Source: an uncultured Faecalicatena sp.
Lineage (GTDB): Bacteria; Bacillota; Clostridia; Lachnospirales; Lachnospiraceae
Direction of reading: 5' to 3'
Assembly: GCA_948468385.1 (NCBI GenBank)
Contig: CAOKHZ010000037.1
Coordinates: 1 to 37,110 of the forward strand
Length of the DNA: 37,110 nucleotides
Positions 8,895 through 16,557 of the stretch are shown in pieces; within the stretch, counting starts at the first letter, position 1, and each line of letters starts with the position of its first letter. The position numbers and the translations under genes are program-made. The notes beneath the pieces are model-generated. The model saw only the letters and a program-made list of their open reading frames with translations. It was not told where the DNA came from and ran no database searches.

Positions 8895-10031
8895 GTGATT
8901 ATGGCGACTGGCAGTATGACCACCATGGAGGTCAAAAAGATTAACAAGCACAACATTTATACGTTCATTCACGAACAAAGGCACACTTCCAAGCAAAAGA
9001 TTGTCGACATGCTCCACATCAGCCTTTCGACCGTCACGCACAATCTAAAACTGTTGGAAGAGGAAGGACTGGTTCACCGCACCGGATACTATCAGTCGAC
9101 CGGCGGACGGAAAGCTTATAATTTTGAAATCGTAAAAGATGCCAGGGTCGCCGTCGGGATTGACATCTTAAAAGACTGTATTCATATTGTAGCCGTGGAT
9201 TTGTATGGAATGGTAATAAAGAAAAGTAAGCATGCATTGAATTTCCTTATCGGGGAAGACTATTACCAAAAACTGGGAAGTCTCGTATCAGACTTCATAC
9301 GAGAAGGAAAATGGGACTCCTCCCACCTGCTCGGTGCCGGAATCGCCATCCAGGGAATTGCTGACGAGAGCGGAACCAGCGTAAGTTACGGCCCCATCCT
9401 AGATAACTTTGGCCTCCATCTTTCTGCGCTGGCACAGTACATCCCCTGCCAATGCCTTTTGATTCATGACTCCAAGGCGGCTGCATTGGCCGAGCTTTGG
9501 CACAATAAGGATATCACGGATGCCGCCGTCTTGTTTCTAAATGAAAATATGGGCGGCGCCCTGATTCGGAACCGTAAGATTTACCAAGGTGACAATCTAC
9601 GCGGCGGCTTGTTGGAGCACATCAGCGTGGATCCGAACGGGGAACTCTGTTACTGCGGAAGCCGCGGCTGCTTGGAAACCATCTGCAGTGCCAATAAACT
9701 GCGTGTCCTTTCTGGACTGTCGTTGGATGAATTTTTCCAAAAACTGCGGGAAGGAGATGCCGACACCGGTAAAACGTGGTCGGAATACCTCGACCGAATT
9801 GCCTTTGCAATTCGAAACCTTCAGGTCATTTTGGACGTTCCCGTCATCGTCAACGGCCTATTGGCCAATTATATGACAGAAGAAGATTTCAAGGAACTGC
9901 GAAACCGTATCGCCAAGTATTCGCCGTTCCCGTTCCCCCAGGAATTTTTGCTTGCCGGGCAGTATGGGCCGCTTACGCCCGCCATCGGCAGTGCCCTGAT
10001 ATTTATTGACAAATGGATGCAGACGGTATAA
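8895..10031 (+). CDS. ROK-family transcriptional regulator (NagC/XylR type)
   Basis: A winged helix-turn-helix at about residues 12-65 (HNIYTFIHEQRHTSKQKIVD, then STVTHNLKLLEEEG) precedes a ROK sugar-sensing domain. The zinc-binding signature of ROK proteins is present as CYCGSRGCLE. The protein (378 residues) has the usual length of ROK repressors and lacks signs of being a free-standing kinase. It is divergent from the dehydrogenase-oxidoreductase-ABC-GH3 series and is most simply its sugar-responsive regulator. The start could be GTG 8895 or ATG 8901; the ribosome site allows either. The effector is unknown. Confidence 0.9.
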   Translation: MIMATGSMTTMEVKKINKHNIYTFIHEQRHTSKQKIVDMLHISLSTVTHNLKLLEEEGLVHRTGYYQSTGGRKAYNFEIVKDARVAVGIDILKDCIHIVAVDLYGMVIKKSKHALNFLIGEDYYQKLGSLVSDFIREGKWDSSHLLGAGIAIQGIADESGTSVSYGPILDNFGLHLSALAQYIPCQCLLIHDSKAAALAELWHNKDITDAAVLFLNENMGGALIRNRKIYQGDNLRGGLLEHISVDPNGELCYCGSRGCLETICSANKLRVLSGLSLDEFFQKLREGDADTGKTWSEYLDRIAFAIRNLQVILDVPVIVNGLLANYMTEEDFKELRNRIAKYSPFPFPQEFLLAGQYGPLTPAIGSALIFIDKWMQTV

Positions 10032-10110
10032 AACAAATATTAAAATCAGCATTCCGCCAGAAATGCGATTACCATCTACGCGCTACACCTTCATAGTCTT
10101 AACAAGGAAG

Positions 10111-10168
10111 GAATTCAGGGCAAAGAAAGTCAAAGAAAAAAATTCAAATCAAAGAATTCAGAGCAAAG
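10111..10168 (+). repeat. Degenerate 15-bp repeat, RAATTCARRGCAAAG type
   Basis: GAATTCAGGGCAAAG (10111-10125) and GAATTCAGAGCAAAG (10154-10168) flank a degenerate copy at 10140-10154. The same 15-mer occurs as a tandem pair on the minus strand at 21496-21525, upstream of aguD. Here it lies in the convergent 3' region between the ROK gene and the amidohydrolase. Confidence 0.6.
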
Positions 10169-10180
10169 AGAGGACACGAA

Positions 10181-10206
10181 GTCCGCGATTATTTTCAATC
10201 GCGGAC
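10181..10206. terminator. Bidirectional terminator between convergent genes
   Basis: A perfect 10-bp stem (GTCCGCGATT at 10181-10190 with AATCGCGGAC at 10197-10206) closes on a 6-nt loop. It stands between the ROK gene (ends 10031) and the amidohydrolase (ends 10229). The nearest T-runs are a little away, so efficiency is uncertain. Confidence 0.65.
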
Positions 10207-10228
10207 TCTCTGACTCTTAACAGACTTT

Positions 10229-11512
10229 TTACATGAACTTGTCCATCTCGCGTTCCACCTCCGGCGCTTTCTTCACCTTCGGATTTTGAATCACTTTGCC
10301 ATTTGCCACCACCATGCTGATGTTGCGGAGTGCTTCAAGGTCTTCCAACGGATTTTTCCTCGTCACTACGAAGTCCGCGCATTTCCCCTCCTCAATCGAG
10401 CCGGTCTCCTTGTCAATCCCCACGATCTTTGCGTTGCCCAGCGTCGCGCTGTAAAGGGCGAACTTCCTTGTCACGTTACAGTATTTGTAAAACAACTGCA
10501 TCTCCCGCCACATGTCATAATGTGTCACGTAAGTACACCCCGTATCGGTGCCGAGCCCCACCGAGATTCCATTTTCCAAGCAGGCAATCGCACAATCACG
10601 GATACCTTCAAATACCACGTTTCCGTTATATTGCTCCACTTCCGTCGCCTTGCTAATCGACCGGTCAAACAATGCGTATGGCAGAGCGGGAGACAGCGTG
10701 GTAATGTGCGCCGCTCCTTTCTCCTTGAACAAGGCCAGTATCTCGTCGTCCGGCTTCGCCCCATGCTCAATCGTGTCAACCCCGTTTTGCAATGCCACGC
10801 GCACGCCCTCGGGACTTTCCACGTGCGCCGCAACATGGTAACCCAGACGGTGCGCTTCGTCACAAGCCGCCTTTACATACTCGGCTGGCATCTTAAGCTC
10901 GCCCGGCTCGCCTTTGACCTTCGCGTCAAGTACCCCGCCGGTAATCATCAACTTAATCAAGTCCGGCGAATCCTTGGCAATCTCCTGCACGTAGTGCTTG
11001 ACCTCCTTTGCACTTTTTGCCTCATAGGCCAGGGAACCCGCCATATGCCCTCCCGGCACGGATACCGCCATGTTTGCCGCCAGAATCCTGGGACCCGTCG
11101 TCTTTCCCGCACGGATGCGGTCGCGAATCAAGGAATCCCAATTTAATACGCCGCCCACCGTGCGGATTGTCGTCACTCCGCTCATAAGCTGCGTGCGGGC
11201 ATAATTTTCACATAAGGAAATGCCGACCTTGCGAAGCAACGCATTGCTGGTAATCATTTTTACCTTCTTCTGCGGGTCGGTTGGCTTGTTCTTAGGTTTG
11301 CCGTCCGCCGGAAGATGCACGTGCAGATTTATCAGCCCCGGCATGATATATTGCCCTTCAAGGTCGATTTTTTCATACCCAGAAATATCCGTATCCTTCG
11401 CGCCGATTTTCTCAATCCGCTCCCCGTTCGTCAAAATCACGACATCCCTTTGGGGCTCCATCTCTTTCGTACCATCGAGCACGACACCGTTTACATATGC
11501 GTACTTCATCAT
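10229..11512 (-). CDS. Metal-dependent amidohydrolase (imidazolonepropionase/Xaa-Pro dipeptidase-like)
   Basis: This is a cytoplasmic hydrolase of the amidohydrolase superfamily with a binuclear-type metal site. The HxH motif is in GLINLHVHL, the candidate carboxylated lysine in DLIKLMITGG, the histidines in YHVAAHVES and TIEHGA, and the final aspartate in GLGTDTG. Closest in layout to the imidazolonepropionase-like and Xaa-Pro dipeptidase group (COG1228). Such enzymes cleave cyclic amides or N-acyl/Pro dipeptides, so the substrate remains open. The ATG at 11512 has GGGAGG 7 nt upstream and was preferred to the longer frame. The protein is 427 residues. It lies 57 nt after a PD-(D/E)XK gene without apparent functional link. 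Confidence 0.85.
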   Translation of the reverse strand: MMKYAYVNGVVLDGTKEMEPQRDVVILTNGERIEKIGAKDTDISGYEKIDLEGQYIMPGLINLHVHLPADGKPKNKPTDPQKKVKMITSNALLRKVGISLCENYARTQLMSGVTTIRTVGGVLNWDSLIRDRIRAGKTTGPRILAANMAVSVPGGHMAGSLAYEAKSAKEVKHYVQEIAKDSPDLIKLMITGGVLDAKVKGEPGELKMPAEYVKAACDEAHRLGYHVAAHVESPEGVRVALQNGVDTIEHGAKPDDEILALFKEKGAAHITTLSPALPYALFDRSISKATEVEQYNGNVVFEGIRDCAIACLENGISVGLGTDTGCTYVTHYDMWREMQLFYKYCNVTRKFALYSATLGNAKIVGIDKETGSIEEGKCADFVVTRKNPLEDLEALRNISMVVANGKVIQNPKVKKAPEVEREMDKFM

Positions 11513-11568
11513 TTTGGTTCCTCCCAAATCGTGTTTCGTCATCCAATCGTCTTGCTTCCGACCGCCTA

Positions 11569-12522
11569 TCAGACGGCCTCCACCATCGGCTCCCTTCCTG
11601 CGAGGATATCCATCACTGCCGCCTCGCTCTTGCCCGAAATGACCATAATCTGATCCAGGGTGAGACCGTTCTTATGCATGTTTCGAATTAGCTGCGCCTC
11701 ACCTTGCGCCATCCCTTGCGCCATCCCTTGCGCCATCCCTTGCGCCATCCCTTGCGCCATTCCTTGCGCCATTCCTTGCGCCATTCCTTGTTCCCGGCTT
11801 TTCTTTTTATAGAGTTCTATTTCATCCTTCATCAATTCTTGTAACGCCTCGCACATGATTGAATCCCTCCTTATTTGCTCATATACTTCGCGGTTCGCGT
11901 TCACGCTGGCCTGCAGCACCGCGTCAACATTCTTCCGCTCCCTGACATCCGTCATCCCGCCGGTATTTTTCAAGAACGTCCTGACATCCTCGATGTCAAC
12001 CTGATCGGATAGTACCCGCAAGCTACTGTGGGCCTCCCTTTCCAGCTGTCCGGTCACGACGACCTGCACCGGGAACTGCATGCCGGAGACGTAGTAAATG
12101 CCAGAATATTTTTTCTCCGTCCGATAGCCCTCCCCTTCCAGCTCTTCAAAAAGCTTTCGCGGATATGCCTCGCGGAACAATGACACCGTCAATTCGTTCG
12201 CGGGTATCTCGTTCACCTTTTTTCCATATCCCTTATAGAGACAAGCATAACCGATTACCTTATACAGCGTGTCAATGGACAATTCATCATCCGGTCCCTT
12301 GTATTCCAATACGTTATGCTTCCGCATGATATGGCCAATCTCGTTCTTCAATATTTTGTCCCGGTCGCCTTCCTTTATAATCAAGAGATCTATGCAAATG
12401 GGCTTCTTACTTAAATTGTATTCCTCCGTCAGGTTCAGTTCCCTGACATCTTCCTTAAACTCCAGTTCGACCGCCGCATAAAACGCCGGATGCCATTGTA
12501 TCTTGTTCGGTAAGTCTTTCAA
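11569..12522 (-). CDS. PD-(D/E)XK nuclease-like protein with MAQG repeat tail
   Basis: The N-terminal part (about 1-130) shows a PD-(D/E)XK-like core: EYNLSKKPICIDLLIIKEGD, then NVLEYKGPDDELSID with the ExK pair. This layout, starting with IQWHPAF, is common as multicopy Lachnospiraceae proteins related to Rpn/PDDEXK transposase-like families. Whether it cuts DNA is not known. Residues about 237-268 are seven exact Met-Ala-Gln-Gly units, followed by a short helical tail (LIRNMHKNGLTLDQIMVISG) like those in other members. The TTG start has GGAGG 7 nt upstream, and a near-consensus promoter precedes it. It looks like an independent gene. Confidence 0.75.
   Translation of the reverse strand: MKDLPNKIQWHPAFYAAVELEFKEDVRELNLTEEYNLSKKPICIDLLIIKEGDRDKILKNEIGHIMRKHNVLEYKGPDDELSIDTLYKVIGYACLYKGYGKKVNEIPANELTVSLFREAYPRKLFEELEGEGYRTEKKYSGIYYVSGMQFPVQVVVTGQLEREAHSSLRVLSDQVDIEDVRTFLKNTGGMTDVRERKNVDAVLQASVNANREVYEQIRRDSIMCEALQELMKDEIELYKKKSREQGMAQGMAQGMAQGMAQGMAQGMAQGMAQGEAQLIRNMHKNGLTLDQIMVISGKSEAAVMDILAGREPMVEAV
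11703..11792 (-). repeat. 12-bp in-frame tandem repeat (MAQG)
   Basis: About seven 12-bp units encode Met-Ala-Gln-Gly. The first part uses the unit TTGCGCCATCCC (plus strand) and the last units TTGCGCCATTCC, so the array shows two internally homogenised blocks. This is what slipped-strand or unequal exchange events produce. Copy number changes would remain in frame. Confidence 0.9.
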
Positions 12523-12571
12523 CGTGCCGCCTCCATGTCGTCTTTGGTACTCGGGCTGGTGCCCTGCCTAT

Positions 12572-12600
12572 ATTATACGTCCCTACACCTTTTTCGTCAA
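12572..12600 (-). promoter_or_regulatory. Near-consensus promoter of the PD-(D/E)XK gene
   Basis: On the minus strand TTGACG (12595-12600) and TATAAT (12572-12577) are separated by 17 bp, about 50 bp before the TTG start codon. This is the best sigma-A-type promoter seen in the window. Confidence 0.75.
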
Positions 12601-12748
12601 GGCGGTGAATCATCGCTAACAGCTCTTGTGAAAAGTAACGAGCAAAACGTGCAAAATAAAGACAAATTTTACAAAATAAGAGTATAAGCAAGAGCTCCCG
12701 CATGTTATCCTATAACCACAAAAGATGATGAGATAGGAGGTTGGGCAA

Positions 12749-13957
12749 TTGTTATCAGAACGATTTTACGGCATGGGAGAGCCGCTGATTCAAAGGGAGG
12801 CGGACACCGGCGTCATGGCGGCAGAATACCTGGACCTGGTAAAAGCCGTAGGCTGTACGGCATATAGATCCTGGATGCACTTGACAGAGACTTTAAAAGA
12901 CCCGGTAACGCCAAATGAAGAAGTCGTGGCCGCCCACAAAAGGCTTCTTGACCGGGCGGCAAAGCTCGATTTGGAAGTAACCGGCATGAGCCACGAGTGG
13001 TTTCTTCCCGAAGGGTGCAAGCAAAGAAAAGGACACGCGATGCCTGGACGCGACCTGACGGAGGGAAGCTTGTATATGCAGGCATTGGAAATGTTGGAAG
13101 AATCCTGGCGCACGCAGGCAAAGCTTTTTCCCCAGGTGGGCAACTGGGAAATTGGAAACGAATGGAATTTGAACGCGTTTCTACATCCGGACGGGTTTTT
13201 GGACGGGGAAATGTCGAAGCCGTTTACGGCGGACGAGAAGATGGACATTGCCATCGACCTGATGTATTTTTCGGCAAAGGGCGTGCGAAGGGGAAATCCC
13301 AATGCCAAGGTCACTTGCTTTTCCCCGGCACTCTCCACGCCGTGGCTGGGCGGCGACTTACCGGACTACCTCCCTCCCATGTACGGGATTGCATGGACGC
13401 TCGACAAAATGTACCGCCGAATCAAGTCCGGAGAATTCTGGTCGGATAACCCGGATGATTATTTTGACATGCTGTCATGGCATCCTTATCAGATGAGCGT
13501 CGACCAGAACAAAGTGGGAATGGATTTATTCCTAGACATCTTCGAGCCGGACCATTTGTGGAAGGATTACAACGATGCCGCATACCGGGTAATGTGCAAA
13601 TACGGCGACGGACACAAGCAGGTGATTCTCACCGAGGTCGGATTCACGGATTGCGGGGATGAAAAAGAGGAAGTCAAACGTGCGGAATACACACGTAAAT
13701 TACTCAAGCTGGCGGCAGAACTTCCCTACGTGCGAACCATTTATAATTTCCGTCTGTTGAACGAGGAGGGGATGCTTAAGAAGGCGGGAATCGAGGACAA
13801 TCAAATCGGCGGTCTCGCGGAAGTGTACTTCGGCTTTTTCGAGGAACCATGGCACGATTGCAAGCCGAGGCGAAAGGCATACGTTCTGCAGGAACTGACC
13901 GGGAGCACACAAAACCTTGTCGAGGTGGGCAAAAGGGTGGCGGCCACCAGAAGGTAA
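12749..13957 (+). CDS. Glycoside hydrolase, clan GH-A-like (GH39/GH5-like fold)
   Basis: This 402-residue protein has the hallmarks of a retaining (beta/alpha)8 glycosidase. There is a putative acid/base Glu138 in WEIGNEWN and a putative nucleophile Glu296 in VILTEVGFTD, about 158 residues apart. An intermediate DMLSWHPYQ segment would line the active site. These patterns resemble GH39, GH5 and related clan-A families, but the family cannot be fixed by eye. No signal peptide is present, so it should be cytoplasmic and act on sugars brought in by the symporter encoded next. The start is TTG with AGGAGG 8 nt before it. Confidence 0.75.
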   Translation: MLSERFYGMGEPLIQREADTGVMAAEYLDLVKAVGCTAYRSWMHLTETLKDPVTPNEEVVAAHKRLLDRAAKLDLEVTGMSHEWFLPEGCKQRKGHAMPGRDLTEGSLYMQALEMLEESWRTQAKLFPQVGNWEIGNEWNLNAFLHPDGFLDGEMSKPFTADEKMDIAIDLMYFSAKGVRRGNPNAKVTCFSPALSTPWLGGDLPDYLPPMYGIAWTLDKMYRRIKSGEFWSDNPDDYFDMLSWHPYQMSVDQNKVGMDLFLDIFEPDHLWKDYNDAAYRVMCKYGDGHKQVILTEVGFTDCGDEKEEVKRAEYTRKLLKLAAELPYVRTIYNFRLLNEEGMLKKAGIEDNQIGGLAEVYFGFFEEPWHDCKPRRKAYVLQELTGSTQNLVEVGKRVAATRR

Positions 13958-13959
13958 AA

Positions 13960-13995
13960 GTGCAATACCCCGCAGCAAACTACGGGGTATTGCAC
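13960..13995 (+). other. Strong intercistronic hairpin after the glycosidase gene
   Basis: GTGCAATACCCCG (13960-13972) pairs perfectly with CGGGGTATTGCAC (13983-13995), and the loop can zip further (AG with CT). It begins just after the stop codon. No T-run follows, so it is either a 3'-end protecting hairpin or a weak terminator between the glycosidase and the symporter. Confidence 0.7.
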
Positions 13996-14008
13996 CCTCG
14001 CGGCAGTT

Positions 14009-14036
14009 GCCAAGGTCATGCAAGCATGACTTTGGC
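14009..14036 (+). other. Second intercistronic hairpin before the symporter gene
   Basis: GCCAAGGTCATG (14009-14020) and CATGACTTTGGC (14025-14036) form a 12-bp stem with one G-T wobble and a CAAG loop. Together with the previous hairpin it fills the 124-bp gap and ends about 45 nt before the symporter start. Confidence 0.65.
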
Positions 14037-14081
14037 TCGTTGCTCGCGGGAATAAAACATATCTAAACGGAGGAGATTAAA

Positions 14082-15503
14082 ATGATTAGTTTTGCATCGA
14101 AAACAAACAATCCGAATACCAAGCTCGGCTGGAACGACCGAATCGGCTATGGTATGGGTAACTTTGGCATGGCATGGGTAAACGGCATGATGTCCGCCTT
14201 CCTCATGAAATACTTAACCGACGTGTCCCTGGTTGACGCGGCGGTGGTCAGCGGAATTATCGCCATCTCCAAATTATTTGACGGCATTTCCGACCTGATT
14301 ATGGGGCGCATCGTGGACGGGACGCACTCGAAACTGGGAAAGGCCAGGGTATGGCTGATTCGCATGTGCATCCCGATGGCACTGGCTACCATCCTATTGT
14401 TTAGCATTCCGTCTTCCATGTCGGAAGCGATTAAGTATGTATACGTATTTATTCTTTACAATTTGGTTAATACCGTATTTTATACCGCGATGTTCGTTCC
14501 TTACAATTCCTTGATTTCACTGAGCACGACGGACAGCTACGAACATGGAATGCTGGGAAATATCAGCATGATTTTCCAGACCATCGCCAACATTTGCATG
14601 AACACGTTCTTCATGGCAATGGTCGTGGCATTCTCCGGCGCGGCCGACCCTTACATGGTGGAAGCCCAAAAGGGTTGGACCATGGCGACAATCGTGGTGG
14701 GCGTCATCATTGTCATTTCTGCATTGATTTGCGTATGTGGAACCAAGGAAAGGACGGGTGCGCAGGCAGAAAACGGCGAAAATGCAAACACCGGAAAGCC
14801 AAAGGACGATGTGCCAACCGGAAAGGCTTTGAAATCCTTGTTTACCAATAAATACTGGCTGTCCATGATTTTTGCGATGTTTGTCATCTTCTTTATCATC
14901 GTAATGTATTCCGCGGGTGCCATTTATTACTGCGCGGACGTGCTGGGCGATTATTCCCTTTACACGCCGGTGAACAACGCATTATCCATCGCACAGTTCG
15001 CCACCATGTTCTTCACGCCGTTCTTCATGAAAAAGTTCGGAAAGCACATGACATACATGATAGGTCTCATTGGTATGGGACTTGGATTCCTGGGAACCGG
15101 ATTTGCCGGGACGAACGTGGCACTCTTAGTTCTTTTCAACGCCTTGAAGGGTATCGGCCTCGGCGCGGCCGGCGGCATGGCCTTTGGCATGGTTGCCGAC
15201 ACGTTGGAATACGGCGAGTGGAAAGACGGCTTTAAGACGGTAGGTATGGGAAATGCGGCGATTTCCGCTGCCCAGAAGCTCGGCCTTGGCATCGGTCAAG
15301 TGGTTCTTGGGTGGATTCTCGCGCTCGGTGGATATGACGGGACGGCAACGGTACAGAGCGAGGCGGCAAAAACGGCCATCTCCTTCATCTACAATTGGCT
15401 GCCGGTTGCCATGATCGTCGTGACCTTCCTCATCATGCTGACCTATAAGTTGGACAAAGAACTGCCGAAGATTCAGAAAGAATTAGAAGAACGCCGTAAT
15501 TAA
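14082..15503 (+). CDS. GPH-family sugar:cation symporter (MelB-like)
   Basis: This is a 12-TM major-facilitator-type transporter of the glycoside-pentoside-hexuronide:cation symporter family (473 residues). Family features include the N-terminal LGWNDRIGYGMGNFGMAWV, the aspartates of FDGISDLIMGRIVD expected to take part in cation coupling, and the GRIVDGTHSKLGKARVWL loop. A charged cytoplasmic loop lies around residue 225-250. It probably imports a glycoside that the upstream glycosidase then cleaves. GGAGGAG lies 8 nt before the ATG. The cation and sugar are not determinable. Confidence 0.92.
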   Translation: MISFASKTNNPNTKLGWNDRIGYGMGNFGMAWVNGMMSAFLMKYLTDVSLVDAAVVSGIIAISKLFDGISDLIMGRIVDGTHSKLGKARVWLIRMCIPMALATILLFSIPSSMSEAIKYVYVFILYNLVNTVFYTAMFVPYNSLISLSTTDSYEHGMLGNISMIFQTIANICMNTFFMAMVVAFSGAADPYMVEAQKGWTMATIVVGVIIVISALICVCGTKERTGAQAENGENANTGKPKDDVPTGKALKSLFTNKYWLSMIFAMFVIFFIIVMYSAGAIYYCADVLGDYSLYTPVNNALSIAQFATMFFTPFFMKKFGKHMTYMIGLIGMGLGFLGTGFAGTNVALLVLFNALKGIGLGAAGGMAFGMVADTLEYGEWKDGFKTVGMGNAAISAAQKLGLGIGQVVLGWILALGGYDGTATVQSEAAKTAISFIYNWLPVAMIVVTFLIMLTYKLDKELPKIQKELEERRN

Positions 15504-15514
15504 TCGAAACGGGC

Positions 15515-15540
15515 GTGCCGCCTAAGCGGCACTGCCTTTT
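15515..15540 (+). terminator. Terminator of the symporter gene
   Basis: GTGCCGC (15515-15521) and GCGGCAC (15526-15532) form a stem with a four-base loop, followed by TGCCTTTT. It begins 12 nt after the symporter stop codon. Confidence 0.7.
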
Positions 15541-15582
15541 CTAAAAGAACGAGGCGGACATTCCGCCTCATTCTTTTAGAAA
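15538..15582. terminator. Long bidirectional terminator between symporter and XRE gene
   Basis: Two arms (15538-15558 and 15562-15582) pair over 21 positions with one C-A mismatch and a 3-nt loop. The A/T outer stem supplies a U-run on both strands. It suits a shared terminator of the convergent symporter and regulator genes. Confidence 0.85.
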
Positions 15583-15624
15583 CAAAGATTTCCAGCGTGA
15601 CATCATCCGCCGTCCCCTTGGTAT

Positions 15625-16332
15625 TCAATATGATCTTCTTCGTTGTACGACAATCACAGTCGCTGCACAAAGACAAGATATTGCCGCCGAACAAGCAGTC
15701 GTATGTCCGAGAATTGCCATAATTCCAAAAGCAACTCCCGCAGCAAATAAAACGATGCCTAAAATGATACAAAACACTCGCTTTCCCTTTTCACTTTTAC
15801 CGTTTTCTGTTTCATCACTTGGTTTTTCAACTTTATACAGAAGTCTTTTTTTGACCGCTTTTATCTTTGTCATATATCCGCTGGTATACAGCGCACCGAC
15901 CACAAGTACACCGCCTACAATCCCCATGGCATAGCTGGCAATCTGCTCATATCCGCTTCTCATATCAAGACCTATAAAATTCAGCACACTATACAGGATA
16001 AATGCAAGAATCGCCACAATGAATAATCTGCATAGCCGCCTTAACATACGCTGTTTTTCATCACTCTCATAGTCTGCCACTTTCAAAAGCATTTGTTCTG
16101 TTTTCTTGTCAATCATTTCGTCCTTCCTTTCTCCATCCAAAATTTCTTCAATACTGACATCATAATATTGAGCTATTTCAATCACCAAATCGAAATCCGG
16201 CATATTTACACCGTTCTCCCATCGCGAAACACTTCGGTTTGTCACCCCTAGTATTTCTGCAAGCTGTTCCTGGGTCAGATTTTTTTCCTTGCGCAGTTCT
16301 TTTAAGAATAGCCCTATTTTCTTTTGATTCAT
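15625..16332 (-). CDS. XRE-family helix-turn-helix regulator with C-terminal membrane segments
   Basis: The first 65 residues are a Cro/CI-type DNA-binding domain (LRKEKNLTQEQLAEILGV with recognition helix NRSVSRWENG). A hydrophilic linker follows, and then about four hydrophobic stretches (about 100-120, 132-152, 187-207 and 209-228). The regulator is therefore probably held at the membrane. HTH-plus-TM proteins of this kind are common in Clostridia; the signal they sense is usually unknown. AAAGGAGG precedes the ATG at 16332. No target is evident in the neighbourhood. Confidence 0.85.
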   Translation of the reverse strand: MNQKKIGLFLKELRKEKNLTQEQLAEILGVTNRSVSRWENGVNMPDFDLVIEIAQYYDVSIEEILDGERKDEMIDKKTEQMLLKVADYESDEKQRMLRRLCRLFIVAILAFILYSVLNFIGLDMRSGYEQIASYAMGIVGGVLVVGALYTSGYMTKIKAVKKRLLYKVEKPSDETENGKSEKGKRVFCIILGIVLFAAGVAFGIMAILGHTTACSAAISCLCAATVIVVQRRRSY

Positions 16333-16438
16333 TGCTTTTACCCTCCTTTCGCATTTATCATAGCTTTTTGGATGAAAAAAGTACGCGACACAGAACGAGA
16401 ATTCGCCTTTTTCAGGGAAAAACGCTATACTATGGGAT

Positions 16439-16468
16439 ATTATATCATAAAAAGAAGAAGCAAGACAA
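16439..16468 (-). promoter_or_regulatory. Candidate promoter of the XRE gene
   Basis: On the minus strand a perfect TATAAT (16439-16444) is preceded at 18 bp by TTGTCT (16463-16468). The -35 lies inside the terminator stem of the agmatine operon. Confidence 0.5.
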
Positions 16469-16483
16469 TTATGTCCTGCTTCT
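16451..16483 (-). terminator. Terminator of the agmatine operon
   Basis: A 12-position stem (16456-16467 with 16472-16483, one mismatch, ATTA loop) is followed on the minus strand by TCTTTTTATG. It lies 75 nt after the arcC stop codon and is a good intrinsic terminator. Confidence 0.8.
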
Positions 16484-16557
16484 ACCTTGGCTCATTCCAT
16501 TATGCCTCGTATAGCATCGTAGCTTAAATAGACGCCATCTCCGCCCCAGTCTTTTTC

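Noticed and set aside
11703-11792. CRISPR-like array
   Set aside because: The units are 12 bp, contiguous, in frame and without spacers: a coding minisatellite.
11569-12522. Active transposon carrying the PD-(D/E)XK gene
   Set aside because: No terminal inverted repeats or target duplication could be seen at the gene borders, and the gene has its own promoter.
12455-12703. 82-codon minus-strand ORF upstream of the PD-(D/E)XK gene
   Set aside because: It spans the near-consensus promoter and overlaps the real start in another frame.
15500-15772. 90-codon minus-strand ORF at the symporter/XRE junction
   Set aside because: It reads through the long bidirectional terminator and overlaps the XRE gene in another frame.
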